Positions 55,178 through 64,000 of a DNA stretch of 64,000 nucleotides are shown in pieces. The notes under the pieces were generated by a model. The model saw only the letters and a list, made by a program, of their open reading frames with translations, was not told where the DNA came from and did no database searches. Positions within the stretch are counted from its first letter, which is position 1. Each line of letters opens with the position of its first letter. Source of the DNA: Paracoccaceae bacterium (lineage in GTDB: Bacteria > Pseudomonadota > Alphaproteobacteria > Rhodobacterales > Rhodobacteraceae); contig JABSSD010000027.1 in the NCBI GenBank assembly GCA_013214575.1, forward strand, positions 148,688 through 212,687, given 5' to 3'. The translations under genes were made by a program, and so were the position numbers.

Positions 55178-56215
55178 TTACTTTTTTACGTTCGTCCAAA
55201 TCTTGTCGTATATTGCCTGAGTTTCCTCGCTGCACACTTCGATGAAGGTAGCCGGCCCAGCATCTGCAGGTGGATTTGCCTCTGGCAAAGTGCGAAGGGC
55301 ATCGTCCAGCAATGACGCAACGCCTTTAACACCAGCAGAATATTGGGTCCAGTTTGTCAGTGTTGCGACATTTTCCGGATCGAGCAGGAAGTCCATGAAT
55401 TTGAGCGCGTTATCGCGGTTTGGAGCGTCCTTCAGCAGAACGACGTTGTCCATCCAGGCAATGTAGCCCTGTTTCGGAAAGGCGTATTCTACGTTTGCGC
55501 CTTCTTCACGCGCTTTGGCTGAGAACCCATTATAGATCATGCCTGCGGCAGCGTCACCGGCGACCAACACTTCTTTCGCGGTATCGGAATTGAAGGATGC
55601 CCAATAGGTCTTGGCCTCCTGCAGCATCGCGTCCAATGCCTTCAACTGGGCCCGGTCGGTTGAGCACTGCGGAATGCCGAGATGCAACGATGCCATCGCC
55701 AAAACTTCACCCTGGCTGTCAAGCATGTTGACCTTGCCGCGCAATTCGGCCGGCGGATTGAACAGGATATCGGTGGTGTTAATGTCGCCCTGATAGACGT
55801 CACGGTTCACGGCAAACGCTGTTGAGCCCCACTGGTAGGGAATCGAGTGCTTTCGGCCCGGATCAAAATCGACGTCCAGCCACTGTGCTTCGATGTTTCC
55901 TTTGTTGGCAAGCTCTCCCTCGGCGATGGTGCCCAACAGCCCCTCGTTGGCCAAGATCTTGACCATATAGTCGCCCGGCACCGAAACATCATAGGTCCCG
56001 ATCCCACCGGCTTTCAGAGAGGCTAACATGGATTCGTTGGAGTCATAGGTATCCATCACCACGTCGATACCGGTCTCTGCCGTGAACTTGTCCACGAGCT
56101 CCTGCGGCATGTACTCGAACCAGTGGTAGACAACCACTTTTCCATCGGCCAGGGCAACGCTGGCTGACATAGCGATAGCGGATGCTGCAACCGTGTTTTT
56201 TAATAGTGTTTTCAT
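55178..56215 (-). CDS. potD: Polyamine-binding protein PotD/PotF type
   Basis: 345 residues with a Sec signal (1-24). Type II periplasmic-binding fold: VVVYHWFEYMPQELVDKFTAETG start, MDTYDSNESMLA, the Trp and Asp residues of the ligand cleft in YQWGSTAFAVNRD and the late AWMDNVVLLKDAPN. It binds putrescine, spermidine or a similar amine. The start at 56215 has ggaga upstream. Last gene of potABCD. Confidence 0.93.
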   Translation of the reverse strand: MKTLLKNTVAASAIAMSASVALADGKVVVYHWFEYMPQELVDKFTAETGIDVVMDTYDSNESMLASLKAGGIGTYDVSVPGDYMVKILANEGLLGTIAEGELANKGNIEAQWLDVDFDPGRKHSIPYQWGSTAFAVNRDVYQGDINTTDILFNPPAELRGKVNMLDSQGEVLAMASLHLGIPQCSTDRAQLKALDAMLQEAKTYWASFNSDTAKEVLVAGDAAAGMIYNGFSAKAREEGANVEYAFPKQGYIAWMDNVVLLKDAPNRDNALKFMDFLLDPENVATLTNWTQYSAGVKGVASLLDDALRTLPEANPPADAGPATFIEVCSEETQAIYDKIWTNVKK

Positions 56216-56235
56216 GGGTTTCTCCATCTGTTGGG

Positions 56236-57045
56236 TTACTTTGTATTGTCTGACTTGCTGACGATGTATGAGATCGTGACCATGATTATCGACACCGCGA
56301 GCAGCATGGTTGAAATGGCCATAATGTTGGGCTTGATGCCCTGTTTCACCGCACCAAAAATGGCTGTTGGCAGTGTTTCAATACCGGCGCCTTTGACGAA
56401 GTTGGTGATGATGAAATCGTCCAGCGAAACGATAAATGAGAGCAGGTATCCAGAGATAATGCCGGGGGCCATCAAAGGAAGCAAGATCCGGGTGAAGACC
56501 TGTCGTTTGGTGGCATAGAGATCCATCGCGGCCTGCTCGTAGCTGTCCTCGATGCCTTGCATCCGGGCCGCGATCGGCAGGTAGGCAAAGGGGATGCAAA
56601 AGGCGATGTGGGCCAACACGATCGTCAGTAATCCGCGATCAAAGCCGATGTAGTTGAAAAAGATCAACGTGGCCACGGCAGTCACGATTTCCGGCACCAT
56701 CAGCGGCAAAGAGATCAACCCGATGGAGGCGGTACGTAACCGAAACTTGCCGCCCCGCACGATGGCGGTCGCTGCCAAAGTCGCAATCGCTGTCGCGATT
56801 GTCGAAGCAATAATGGCAATCACAAAGCTGTTCCAGGCCGCCAGCTTGAATTTCGCGCTTTCGGGACCGCTGAAAACATCCACGTACCAACGAAGCGACA
56901 GCCCCTCCCATACGGTGATCGAGTTTGACGCGTTGAAACTGTAGATCGTGACCACAACCAATGGTGCATATAGAACCACCAGGCACAGAATTGTCATGGC
57001 CCCAAAGCCACGGTACGATTTGATGTCATATTTTCTCTGTGCCAT
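56236..57045 (-). CDS. potC: Polyamine ABC permease PotC type
   Basis: 269 residues with six membrane helices and the EAA loop [19 protein letters not shown]. The ATG at 57045 follows a good gggagg; a GTG at 57048 is one codon before. Immediately after potB. Confidence 0.92.
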   Translation of the reverse strand: MAQRKYDIKSYRGFGAMTILCLVVLYAPLVVVTIYSFNASNSITVWEGLSLRWYVDVFSGPESAKFKLAAWNSFVIAIIASTIATAIATLAATAIVRGGKFRLRTASIGLISLPLMVPEIVTAVATLIFFNYIGFDRGLLTIVLAHIAFCIPFAYLPIAARMQGIEDSYEQAAMDLYATKRQVFTRILLPLMAPGIISGYLLSFIVSLDDFIITNFVKGAGIETLPTAIFGAVKQGIKPNIMAISTMLLAVSIIMVTISYIVSKSDNTK

Positions 57046-57048
57046 CAC

Positions 57049-57975
57049 TTAACCCTCCCGCTTTTCTGCTTTGGCCTGTCGGCGCGCGAACACAATTAGG
57101 ATGATCAGAACCATGGTCAGCAGGATCATCGAGGCGGCAGCACCAAATGGCCAGTTGCCGGCATTGCCTTTGAACTGCTCTTCAATGAGCGAGCCGATCA
57201 TGAAGTTTTTTGCCCCTCCCAGCAGATCTGGCGCGAGGAACGAGCCCAGTGACGGCACGAACACCAGAATACAACCTGCGATCACTCCCGGTTTTACCGC
57301 GGGCAACAGAATGCGCCGCAGGGTCACCCATTTGGTGGCATAGAGATCAGCCGCGGCCTCGCTCAAGGCAAAGTTGTAGCGTTCAACGGAGGCATAAATC
57401 GGCAAGACCATGAAAGGCAGGTAGGAATAGAACAGCCCCAGCTGCACCGCGAAATTTGTGTTCACGATGTGAATTGGGCTGTCGATAAGACCGATGGACA
57501 ACAGGAAATCGTTCAGCGGCCCCTGATCGCGCAGCAGGAATTTCATCGAAACTGTACGGATCAGCAGGTTGACCCAATAGGGGATGGTGACCAGGAAGAC
57601 CCAAATCGGTCTAACTTTTTCAGACCGTGTCGCAATGAAGTAGGCCGTTGGAAATCCAATAATCAGGCTAAGAATCGTGGCGGCGCCTGCCTGCCAGATC
57701 GAGCGCCAGAAGATGGTGATATAGGTCCACTCGATCTGTGGCGCTTCATCCCCGAACAGTCCGCGATCAAAGAAGAACTGATCATAGGAAGCGAGGCTGA
57801 ATTCCCAGATCACCCCACCCCTGAATTCTTTGGTCAGGAACGAGTAGATCAAGATCATCGACACCGGGGCCAGAGACAGCACCAAAAGCACGAGCCAGGC
57901 CGGCATGAGCAACCAGGTACGCGCTTCTTTGTAGGTGTCGGTGGTTGCGCCGCCACTTTCCGCTTGCGCTGCCAT
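57049..57975 (-). CDS. potB: Polyamine ABC permease PotB type
   Basis: 308 residues with six membrane helices, first about 20-42, and the EAA loop NFALSEAAADLYATKWVTL. Its start overlaps the potA stop by one base (TGATG), a tight coupling. Confidence 0.92.
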   Translation of the reverse strand: MAAQAESGGATTDTYKEARTWLLMPAWLVLLVLSLAPVSMILIYSFLTKEFRGGVIWEFSLASYDQFFFDRGLFGDEAPQIEWTYITIFWRSIWQAGAATILSLIIGFPTAYFIATRSEKVRPIWVFLVTIPYWVNLLIRTVSMKFLLRDQGPLNDFLLSIGLIDSPIHIVNTNFAVQLGLFYSYLPFMVLPIYASVERYNFALSEAAADLYATKWVTLRRILLPAVKPGVIAGCILVFVPSLGSFLAPDLLGGAKNFMIGSLIEEQFKGNAGNWPFGAAASMILLTMVLIILIVFARRQAKAEKREG

Positions 57976-59066
57976 CAGTCCACCAGGAGGCGTGCCGCCC
58001 CCAGCTCCATGTTGACGAAGACTTCGTTTCCGGGTTCAAAAATGCGTTTATTCCCGCGATTTGAGTTAGACGTTCTGACGGTAAAGTTTGGCCCGTCCGC
58101 AAGGTTAATGATGGTGGTAATATCGGTGCCTGCGAAAATATTCTCCTGCACCCTGCCCTTCAGGCTTTCGCCTTCCGCCGGGTCGTCTGAAATAAACAGG
58201 CGCTCCGGACGCACGGACATATGAACCTTTGCCCCGACAGCAATGCCATCAACTTGATTGCAGGTCAGTTCGTGCCCGCCGCCAAGATGGCAGGTCGCAC
58301 GACCATTGGCGATAGTGTCCACCGAGACCTCCAAAAGGTTGGTTTCTCCGATGAAATCGGCCACAAACATGTTGTGCGGGTGCTCGTAAATGTCCCGCGG
58401 CGCGCCCAACTGCTGCAATTCGCCCTCTGACATGACGGCAATGCGGTCGGACATGGTCAGCGCCTCTTCCTGGTCGTGGGTCACGAAGACGAAGGTGATA
58501 CCGGTCTCGCGCTGCAGGTGTTTCAGCTCAAGTTGCATCGCTTTGCGAAGCTTCTGATCCAATGCGGACAAGGGCTCATCCAAAAGCAGAGCTTTTGGCT
58601 GCGGTGCCAGCGCACGCGCAAGTGCCACACGCTGCTGCTGACCGCCCGAGAGTTGCGACGGCTTGCGATTTGAAAATTGCGACAATTGCACCAGCTCTAG
58701 CATTTCGCCAGCACGGCTGCGGGCCTGCGCCTTGGACCTGCCGCGCATCTCTAGGCCAAATGCCACGTTGTCCAGCACCGTCATATGCGGGAACAAAGCA
58801 TAGTTCTGGAACACGGTGTTCACCGGGCGCTGGTGCGGCGGCAGGTTTTTGATCTCTTCACCATAGAGATAGATCTCGCCTTCGGTGACATCCTCAAACC
58901 CGGCGACCATACGCAAGAGCGTTGTTTTACCGCAGCCGGAAGGGCCCAGAAGAGTGAAAAACTCGTTGTCCAGGATGGAAAGCGAAATCGTCTTCAATGC
59001 TGTAAAATCGCCGTAGCGCTTTACAGCGTCGCGGACGTCAATGGCTATTGATTGGTCTTCTGGCAT
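57975..59066 (-). CDS. potA: Polyamine ABC ATPase PotA type
   Basis: 363 residues. Walker A GPSGCGKTT, signature [15 protein letters not shown], Walker B LLLDEPLSALD, switch VTHDQEEAL, then a TOBE domain (about 280-360). First gene of the pot operon; ggaggg precedes its ATG. Confidence 0.95.
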   Translation of the reverse strand: MPEDQSIAIDVRDAVKRYGDFTALKTISLSILDNEFFTLLGPSGCGKTTLLRMVAGFEDVTEGEIYLYGEEIKNLPPHQRPVNTVFQNYALFPHMTVLDNVAFGLEMRGRSKAQARSRAGEMLELVQLSQFSNRKPSQLSGGQQQRVALARALAPQPKALLLDEPLSALDQKLRKAMQLELKHLQRETGITFVFVTHDQEEALTMSDRIAVMSEGELQQLGAPRDIYEHPHNMFVADFIGETNLLEVSVDTIANGRATCHLGGGHELTCNQVDGIAVGAKVHMSVRPERLFISDDPAEGESLKGRVQENIFAGTDITTIINLADGPNFTVRTSNSNRGNKRIFEPGNEVFVNMELGAARLLVD

Positions 59067-59439
59067 GGTCCCTCCATCGGCGCAGCCGTATTGCAGCCGT
59101 ATTGCAGTCAGTATAGAAAGGCGGTTGGTCGACTTTAAGAACTGTATTCCTCAGCGTTCATTAGCTTCAGCCTAACAAAGACCGCAAGGCCCGAATACGC
59201 CAGGTCAACAGCTCCAAAACCCTGCAGATCTCACAGGTTTTCCAGACACCTTCGGTTTTGTTTTACTTGGCGTGAACCGATCTGTTCGGGCGCCTCCGAC
59301 ATGTCCGCTTGCGCCAAGACCACCGGAAAACGCCACCGGTCACTGATGGTTTTCGCAACCAAAGTAACGGGTGGCCTCAGGCGTCCAAAGGGGCTCGGCG
59401 GATGTCAGATGGCAGGCCTTCCTGGCCCTGGCCTTGGCC
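59067..59439. promoter_or_regulatory. 373-base region upstream of potA
   Basis: Between the argE-like stop and potA, same direction. It must hold the pot promoter. An 11-base word, gcagccgtatt, is repeated in tandem at 59082-59092 and 59093-59103, just before the potA ribosome site; it may be a regulator or leader element. No gene seen. Confidence 0.5.
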
Positions 59440-60603
59440 CTAAATGCTAATTTCGTTCACGATGCAGTCCATCATGCGATCGCAGGCCGCTAGCTGTTCC
59501 CCGGAAATATATTCATCCGCTTTATGGCCCTGCCCTTCCGTAGAACCAGGACCACATACGATTGTCGGAACACCAAGACCTGCAAAAACGCCAGCTTCAG
59601 TACCAAAGGCAACCTTGGTGACCTCTGGATTTCCTGCCAGACGCTGCGCCAGGGCAACCACAGGAGCGCCCTTGGAAACATCGAGGCCAGGATAGGCATT
59701 GTACCGGTTCAGGGTGATTTTTGCCTCGGGATAGTCGGGCTGATATCGTCTAGCCACACGGCTGGCCGCGTCCCGGATCAGATCCATGATCATGTCTTGC
59801 CGGTCTGACGCGAGATGGCGATATTCCAGGATCAACTCTGCGTGGTCGGGAACGATATTCAGCGCAACGCCGCCAGTGAGTTTGCCAATATGCACCGTGC
59901 TGTAGGCGATGTCATAGTCTGTTTCGCGCGCGCCTTGCGTTGCAAGCCACCCCTGCACCTTGCCAAGTTCGACAACAAAATCTGCGGCGAGATGCAAAGC
60001 GTTCACGAAGTTAGGCGCCAGGGCGGAATGTCCACTTTGCCCGTTACAGGTCGCTTTGATCGCCGCCTTGCCCTTGTGCCCGACCGCCACACGCATCTCA
60101 GTCGGTTCGCCGACGAAACAGGCGCGCGGAGTCCCCAGCAGCGGAGCAAGCCGGTCAGCCATATGCTGGATCCCGACACAGCCGATTTCCTCGTCATAGG
60201 AAAAAACGAGTTTCAGCGGCTCTTTCAGATCGCTCTTTGCGGCCTTATCCGCAGCGCTCAGCATACAGGCCAGATAGCCCTTCATATCGGTGGTGCCGCG
60301 CCCGTAGTACTTGCCATCTTGGTGTGACAACCGGAACGGATCGCGGCTCCAGTTCTGCCCCTCGGTCGGAACAACATCGGTATGGCCCGACAAAATCAGC
60401 CCCCCCCCGGACAGGCCACCCTCAGACGGGCCAATTTCGGCAAAAAGCCCCGCCTTTTGACCGGTGTCATCGGAAATGCGCGTCAGTCGAAACCCACGCT
60501 CACGCAGATAAGTTTCGATGAAACCGATAATATCGAGATTGGACCTAGAGCTGACCGAGTTGAACCCGATCAGCCGCTCGAGGTTTTCTAACGTCAGAGA
60601 CAT
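59440..60603 (-). CDS. ArgE-like M20 deacylase
   Basis: 387 residues of the M20/ArgE-DapE zinc hydrolase family: LSGHTDVVP and GRGTTDMKG hold the first ligands, FSYDEEIGCVG the catalytic and bridging Glu, and a C-terminal His in a GPGSTEGQGHKADEYI context. Acetylornithine deacetylase is the usual name, but with a TMADH-like enzyme 17 bases upstream and polyamine transport downstream, the natural substrate may be another N-acyl amino acid or amine. GGAGG is 12 bases before the ATG, slightly far. Confidence 0.88.
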   Translation of the reverse strand: MSLTLENLERLIGFNSVSSRSNLDIIGFIETYLRERGFRLTRISDDTGQKAGLFAEIGPSEGGLSGGGLILSGHTDVVPTEGQNWSRDPFRLSHQDGKYYGRGTTDMKGYLACMLSAADKAAKSDLKEPLKLVFSYDEEIGCVGIQHMADRLAPLLGTPRACFVGEPTEMRVAVGHKGKAAIKATCNGQSGHSALAPNFVNALHLAADFVVELGKVQGWLATQGARETDYDIAYSTVHIGKLTGGVALNIVPDHAELILEYRHLASDRQDMIMDLIRDAASRVARRYQPDYPEAKITLNRYNAYPGLDVSKGAPVVALAQRLAGNPEVTKVAFGTEAGVFAGLGVPTIVCGPGSTEGQGHKADEYISGEQLAACDRMMDCIVNEISI

Positions 60604-60620
60604 TTCTGCACTGTTCCTCC

Positions 60621-62690
60621 TCAATCGTATGCCAGCTCGGTGATTTCGCGGCGGAAGGGCAGCGTATCACCGGGATCCTCGCCATCCAGCTCCCGCGCAT
60701 ACCGGTGACCGGCATAGGTGGCCCAGGCGATTGGACCCGGCGCATTTGCGTCACCGATGATTTTGACCGATTTAATCCCAGCGTCCTTCCATTCGGATTC
60801 ACGCGCCTTCAGGTCATTGAAGACCTGATTGTTTTCCAGGCGCGATGACACCATCACAACGGATTCGCATCCAAACTGGGTGGTGGTGCCGGTATAGACG
60901 CAGTTGGACACCACATGGCCGCTGCCAACTTCGGTTACGCCCCGGTTCAGTACGATCTCGACGCCCATTTCAGCCAGGTTCTTATGGATTGCATGCTGCT
61001 CCAGGGTGTTGTTGGTCCAGTCCGACAGGTAGGCCGCAGGTGTGATGATCGTGACCTCACAGCCCTCCTTGCGCAAAAGCTCTGCCAGAACGCCGCCCAT
61101 GTAATAGTGGTCATCATCATAGATCACCACTTTGCCCGAGGGCAGCTTTCCGGCCATGATATCGTCCGGTGTGAAAATCGGCATGGAAGCATCGACGGCA
61201 AAGGGAACCACGTGCTGACGGCTCACCCCGTCGCGCCGCCATTTTGAACCGGTCGCGATACAAATGTTCTCGAAGCCAAATTCCAGGATGTTTGCCGCGT
61301 CCAGTTCACTGTCGAAATAGGTTTCGACGTTTGCTTTCTGGCTTATCTGATATTCACGGTATTCCAGCACCCGCCCCCAGGCACTGAGCCCGGGAAGGAG
61401 GCGCTCGCGCGCCACGCGGCCGCCAAGTTCGGTTGTGGCTTCGGCGATGGCAACATCATAGCCACGCTCGGACAGGGCGCGCGCGGCCTCCAGCCCTGCG
61501 GGACCGGACCCGACGACCAGAACATTGGAACTGCCGCCTTTCGCGTTCATCTTTTCAGGGTGCCAGCCCTTGCGCCATTCTTCCATGAAGGTCGGGTTCT
61601 GGGTGCAGCGACTGATCGACATGGTCATGTCACCGGTGATGCAGATGTTGCAACCGATACATTCACGGATATCCTCGATCCGACCCTCTTCGATTTTCTT
61701 CGGCAAAAACGGATCAGCAATCGACGGCCGCGCGCAACCGATGAAATCGAGCAGGCCCGATCTGATCTGTTTGACCATCGTGTCGGGAGAGGTAAACCGG
61801 CCCACACCCACGATGGGTTTGTCTGTCAGATCGTGAATGCCCCTGACCAGTTCCTGTTGCGCGCCCTCATCTGTGAAGCGCGACGGACCGGAGCAATCTT
61901 CCCAGGTGCCCTGCGCAAGATCCCAAAGATCTGGCAGATCCTTGTTCATTTCGACAAAATCGCGCACTTCGGCGTTAGAAAACCCCAGGTCGCCGATGGT
62001 CTCATCAAGGCTGACGCGAAGCGTGATGCCCATAGTGTCACCAACAGCATCTTTGATATCGGATATAACCTCATTCACAAAGCGTGACCGGTTCTCCAGG
62101 CTGCCGCCATATTCGTCAGTGCGTTGGTTTGTGGCCCGACTGAGGAAGTGTTGGAATATTCCAAACCCATGTGCGCCGTAAAGGCAGATCAGGTCAAAAC
62201 CGGCCAATTTTGAACGTTTGGCAGCGTTCACAAACCAGCGGCGCAAATCGCGGATGTCAGTTTTGTCCAGCGCGCGGGCCTGCATCGGATCGTTGGTAAA
62301 GGTGCGGATCGGCATGGCGGAAACCGCCATCGGCACTTCTTTTGAGTACAGGTTCGGTCCGTTGATACCGGAATAGGCCAGCTGAATACCCGCAAGCGCG
62401 CCATATTCTTTCATCTTCTCTGACATCTTGCGAAGCTGTGGGATGTCTTTGTCTTCCCACAGCCGCAGCTCGATGAAGGGCGTGATTTCCGATGTATGGT
62501 GCATCTCGCATTGTTCGGTGAAGATCACCCCCCAACCGCCTTCGGCCTTGATGCCGCGCATGGCAGCCGCGGCCGAGGGGTCGCGGTAGCCACCACCGTT
62601 GCAGTGTGGAACCTGGTAGAGCCGGTTCTTGGCGGTGACAGGACCAATCTGCATCGGTTCGAAAAGTATATCGTAGCGGGGATCGCGCAA
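60621..62690 (-). CDS. Trimethylamine dehydrogenase-like iron-sulfur flavoprotein
   Basis: 689 residues, collinear with TMADH of methylotrophs. FMN-linking Cys30 in QVPHCNGGG, catalytic Tyr171/His174/Asp265, the 4Fe-4S Cys at 344, 347, 350 and 362 (CIGCNIC...SRC), then an ADP/NAD-type Rossmann part (VVGSGPAGLEAARAL). In the substrate bowl Tyr60 is Gln, Trp355 is Asp354, and Trp264 is kept as W263. It should demethylate a secondary or tertiary amine, giving formaldehyde, with ETF as acceptor. Dimethylamine, N-methylproline or another methylated amine are candidates. Start is TTG at 62690, fixed by GAGGAGG 6 bases upstream; coupled to the argE-like gene. Confidence 0.9.
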   Translation of the reverse strand: MRDPRYDILFEPMQIGPVTAKNRLYQVPHCNGGGYRDPSAAAAMRGIKAEGGWGVIFTEQCEMHHTSEITPFIELRLWEDKDIPQLRKMSEKMKEYGALAGIQLAYSGINGPNLYSKEVPMAVSAMPIRTFTNDPMQARALDKTDIRDLRRWFVNAAKRSKLAGFDLICLYGAHGFGIFQHFLSRATNQRTDEYGGSLENRSRFVNEVISDIKDAVGDTMGITLRVSLDETIGDLGFSNAEVRDFVEMNKDLPDLWDLAQGTWEDCSGPSRFTDEGAQQELVRGIHDLTDKPIVGVGRFTSPDTMVKQIRSGLLDFIGCARPSIADPFLPKKIEEGRIEDIRECIGCNICITGDMTMSISRCTQNPTFMEEWRKGWHPEKMNAKGGSSNVLVVGSGPAGLEAARALSERGYDVAIAEATTELGGRVARERLLPGLSAWGRVLEYREYQISQKANVETYFDSELDAANILEFGFENICIATGSKWRRDGVSRQHVVPFAVDASMPIFTPDDIMAGKLPSGKVVIYDDDHYYMGGVLAELLRKEGCEVTIITPAAYLSDWTNNTLEQHAIHKNLAEMGVEIVLNRGVTEVGSGHVVSNCVYTGTTTQFGCESVVMVSSRLENNQVFNDLKARESEWKDAGIKSVKIIGDANAPGPIAWATYAGHRYARELDGEDPGDTLPFRREITELAYD

Positions 62691-62805
62691 AGTTGCCTCC
62701 TCAGAAAGCGGGTTTGCTTAAGAATAGCGTGCCGCCCTAAGATCGAAAGACACGCTTGTGAAAGCATTGATTAGGGGGAAGCTAACCGCCCCTGGGGGAC
62801 TGTTT

Positions 62806-63729
62806 CTAACCACTCAAGCCAGTAAAGCTGCCACTTTGAAGCCGATCATAGCAATGCTGGACGAAAGCGCGCACGACACTGGCGGCTTCCGCGTCAGTTG
62901 ACATTAACAGCCCCATTCGCATCGGTCGCACCGCTCCGACAAGGGGAATGAATTTCAGAGGCTTCCCGTCCGGCGAAAAATCATTCAGTGGGCGTATATT
63001 GGCAATCGAATAGCCAAACCCGTTTGCCACAAGGCTGCGCATCACAGCCATATCCCTTGTCCGTTCGGCAATTATTGGCTTGGCGTCAATCTGGGTAAAG
63101 AACGACAGAAAATAGTCCGCACTAAACGGCAGATCCAACAGGACCATCGGGTGGCTCTTTAGCTCCGCCACGGAAACCGCTGGCAGATGCGCCAATGGGT
63201 GCGTTTCATTGACGATGGCGTAAGGAGGCAGCTCCAACAGAGAAACGAACTGCAGATCGGCAGGCAATTCCAGGTCATATGTCAGTGCCACATCTATTTC
63301 AGCTCGCCGTAGCGCACTAAAAATTTCCGATTGGTTTAGTTCGTGTTGACGCACGCGCACTTCGGGGTATTCGGTTTCGAAACTTCGCCGCACGGATGGT
63401 AGCACAACCTGTGCAAACGTAACCATGCATCCGATGGACAACGGACCGCGTACAGAGCCGGAAATATCCCCGGCCAGCTCGATCAATCTGTTGGCTTCCT
63501 GAAGAACAAACTTTGCCTGCACCATCATGCGCCGCCCTGCCAGTGTCAGTGACAGGCCCTGAGCATGTTGACGAACAAAGAGAGGCAGCCCGAATTCCTT
63601 TTCAAGCTGGTTGATCGCTGCCGAAATCGACGGCGACGACACATTGACCTTTTCTGAGGCCAGGGCGATGCTTCCGGCCTCTCCGACAGCAACAAAATAC
63701 TCTAACTGTCTGAAGGTGTATCTCAGCAT
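62806..63729 (-). CDS. LysR-family regulator
   Basis: 307 residues. HTH at about 1-60 (YTFRQLEYFVAVGEAGSIALASEKVNVSSPSISAAINQLE, as location), effector domain 92-295. It lies between the TMADH-like gene and the aldehyde dehydrogenase, all on the minus strand, so it may regulate the amine cluster. The ATG at 63729 is clear. The inducer is unknown. Confidence 0.88.
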   Translation of the reverse strand: MLRYTFRQLEYFVAVGEAGSIALASEKVNVSSPSISAAINQLEKEFGLPLFVRQHAQGLSLTLAGRRMMVQAKFVLQEANRLIELAGDISGSVRGPLSIGCMVTFAQVVLPSVRRSFETEYPEVRVRQHELNQSEIFSALRRAEIDVALTYDLELPADLQFVSLLELPPYAIVNETHPLAHLPAVSVAELKSHPMVLLDLPFSADYFLSFFTQIDAKPIIAERTRDMAVMRSLVANGFGYSIANIRPLNDFSPDGKPLKFIPLVGAVRPMRMGLLMSTDAEAASVVRAFVQHCYDRLQSGSFTGLSG

Positions 63730-63756
63730 CGCGTTTCCCCGATCCCTTGCGTTGTA

Positions 63757-64000
63757 TTAGGCTTTGTACTTTATCCAGGTTGTCTTCAAAGCGGTATACT
63801 TATCAAGAGCGTGCAAGGAAAGGTCCCGCCCGAAGCCGGATTGTTTCATGCCGCCGAATGGCGTTTGAACCGACAATGCATCGACTGTGTTGACTGACAC
63901 GGTCCCAACGTTCAGCCGATCCGACACCCGGCAGGCCCGGCTAAGATTGTCGGTCCAGACCGAGGCGGCCAGCCCGTAGATACTGTCGTTCGCCATTGCA
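63757..64000 (-). CDS. Aldehyde dehydrogenase, C-terminal part, cut by window edge
   Basis: About 81 residues of the end of an NAD-dependent aldehyde dehydrogenase: DSIYGLAASVWTDNLSRA, GTVSVNTVDALSVQTPFGG, KQSGFGRDLSLHALDKYTALKT. The ending resembles PuuC and other gamma-aminobutyraldehyde-type enzymes. The catalytic Cys is beyond the window. With the pot genes nearby a role in polyamine or amine-derived aldehyde oxidation is likely but not proven. The LysR gene starts 27 bases after its stop. Confidence 0.88.
   Translation of the reverse strand, partial: AMANDSIYGLAASVWTDNLSRACRVSDRLNVGTVSVNTVDALSVQTPFGGMKQSGFGRDLSLHALDKYTALKTTWIKYKA

Noticed and set aside
1..64000. CRISPR arrays, prophage genes, rRNA operon
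   Set aside because: No regularly spaced repeats, phage structural genes or rRNA found; the only mobile element is the one insertion sequence.

Overview
The window looks like the chromosome of an alphaproteobacterium of the Rhodobacterales, most likely the Roseobacter group. The pointers are a periplasmic Sox thiosulfate-oxidation cluster, ChpT of the CtrA phosphorelay, a ribosomal protein L21 with the alphaproteobacterial C-terminal extension, the OlsB/OlsA ornithine-lipid pair, a LuxR solo, Pst proteins with long N-termini, and many ABC uptake systems. No species call is made. Both window ends cut a gene: soxB at the left and an aldehyde dehydrogenase at the right.

Layout. 1-6.1 kb: end of a sox operon (soxB, soxC, soxD, a DUF302 protein) facing two metallo-beta-lactamase-fold genes, one of which has lost its main metal motif. 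6.1-7.1 kb: a stretch with no convincing gene. 7.1-13.3 kb: a DUF2059 protein, then rplU-rpmA, a GNAT gene and obgE-proB-proA. 13.4-15.9 kb: chpT, a small DUF3553 gene and olsB-olsA. 16-18 kb: rpsB-tsf. 18.2-22.7 kb: an aroQ-luxR pair with a 4-base overlap, a quinone oxidoreductase facing an APH-type phosphotransferase, and an SDR. 22.8-25.1 kb: one insertion sequence of the ISNCY/IS481-like type that also encloses an unrelated reading frame. 25.4-27.6 kb: gcdH and a divergent LysR regulator. 27.7-35.2 kb: the phosphate regulon phoR-pstSCAB-phoU-phoB with a clear Pho box before pstS. 35.2-41.1 kb: a trans-sulfuration enzyme, a gamma-carbonic anhydrase, gmk, yicC, a PAS protein and a class II DAHP synthase. 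41.2-47.8 kb: a GlxA-type regulator and a complete branched-chain/amide-type ABC importer (K-G-F-H-M). 48.5-54.4 kb: an IalB-like protein, a KAS-ACP-LpxD lipid cluster, and a divergent L,D-transpeptidase and DUF882 pair. 54.7-54.9 kb: a tRNA remnant followed by tRNA-Arg(CCG). 55.2-64 kb: a potABCD polyamine importer, an ArgE-like deacylase, a trimethylamine-dehydrogenase-like flavoprotein, a LysR regulator and an aldehyde dehydrogenase.

How parts work together. The Sox proteins oxidise thiosulfate and pass electrons to cytochromes. The Pst/Pho block senses and imports phosphate, while OlsBA offers a phosphorus-free membrane lipid, a common partner under phosphate limitation. The last 9 kb reads as uptake and breakdown of an amine.

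The most unusual items are the altered substrate pocket of the TMADH-like enzyme, the LuxR solo with three changed ligand residues translated with a dehydroquinase, the KAS-ACP-LpxD cassette, the insertion sequence with a passenger gene, and the MBL-fold protein without HxHxDH. None of these is proven to be a new system from sequence alone.
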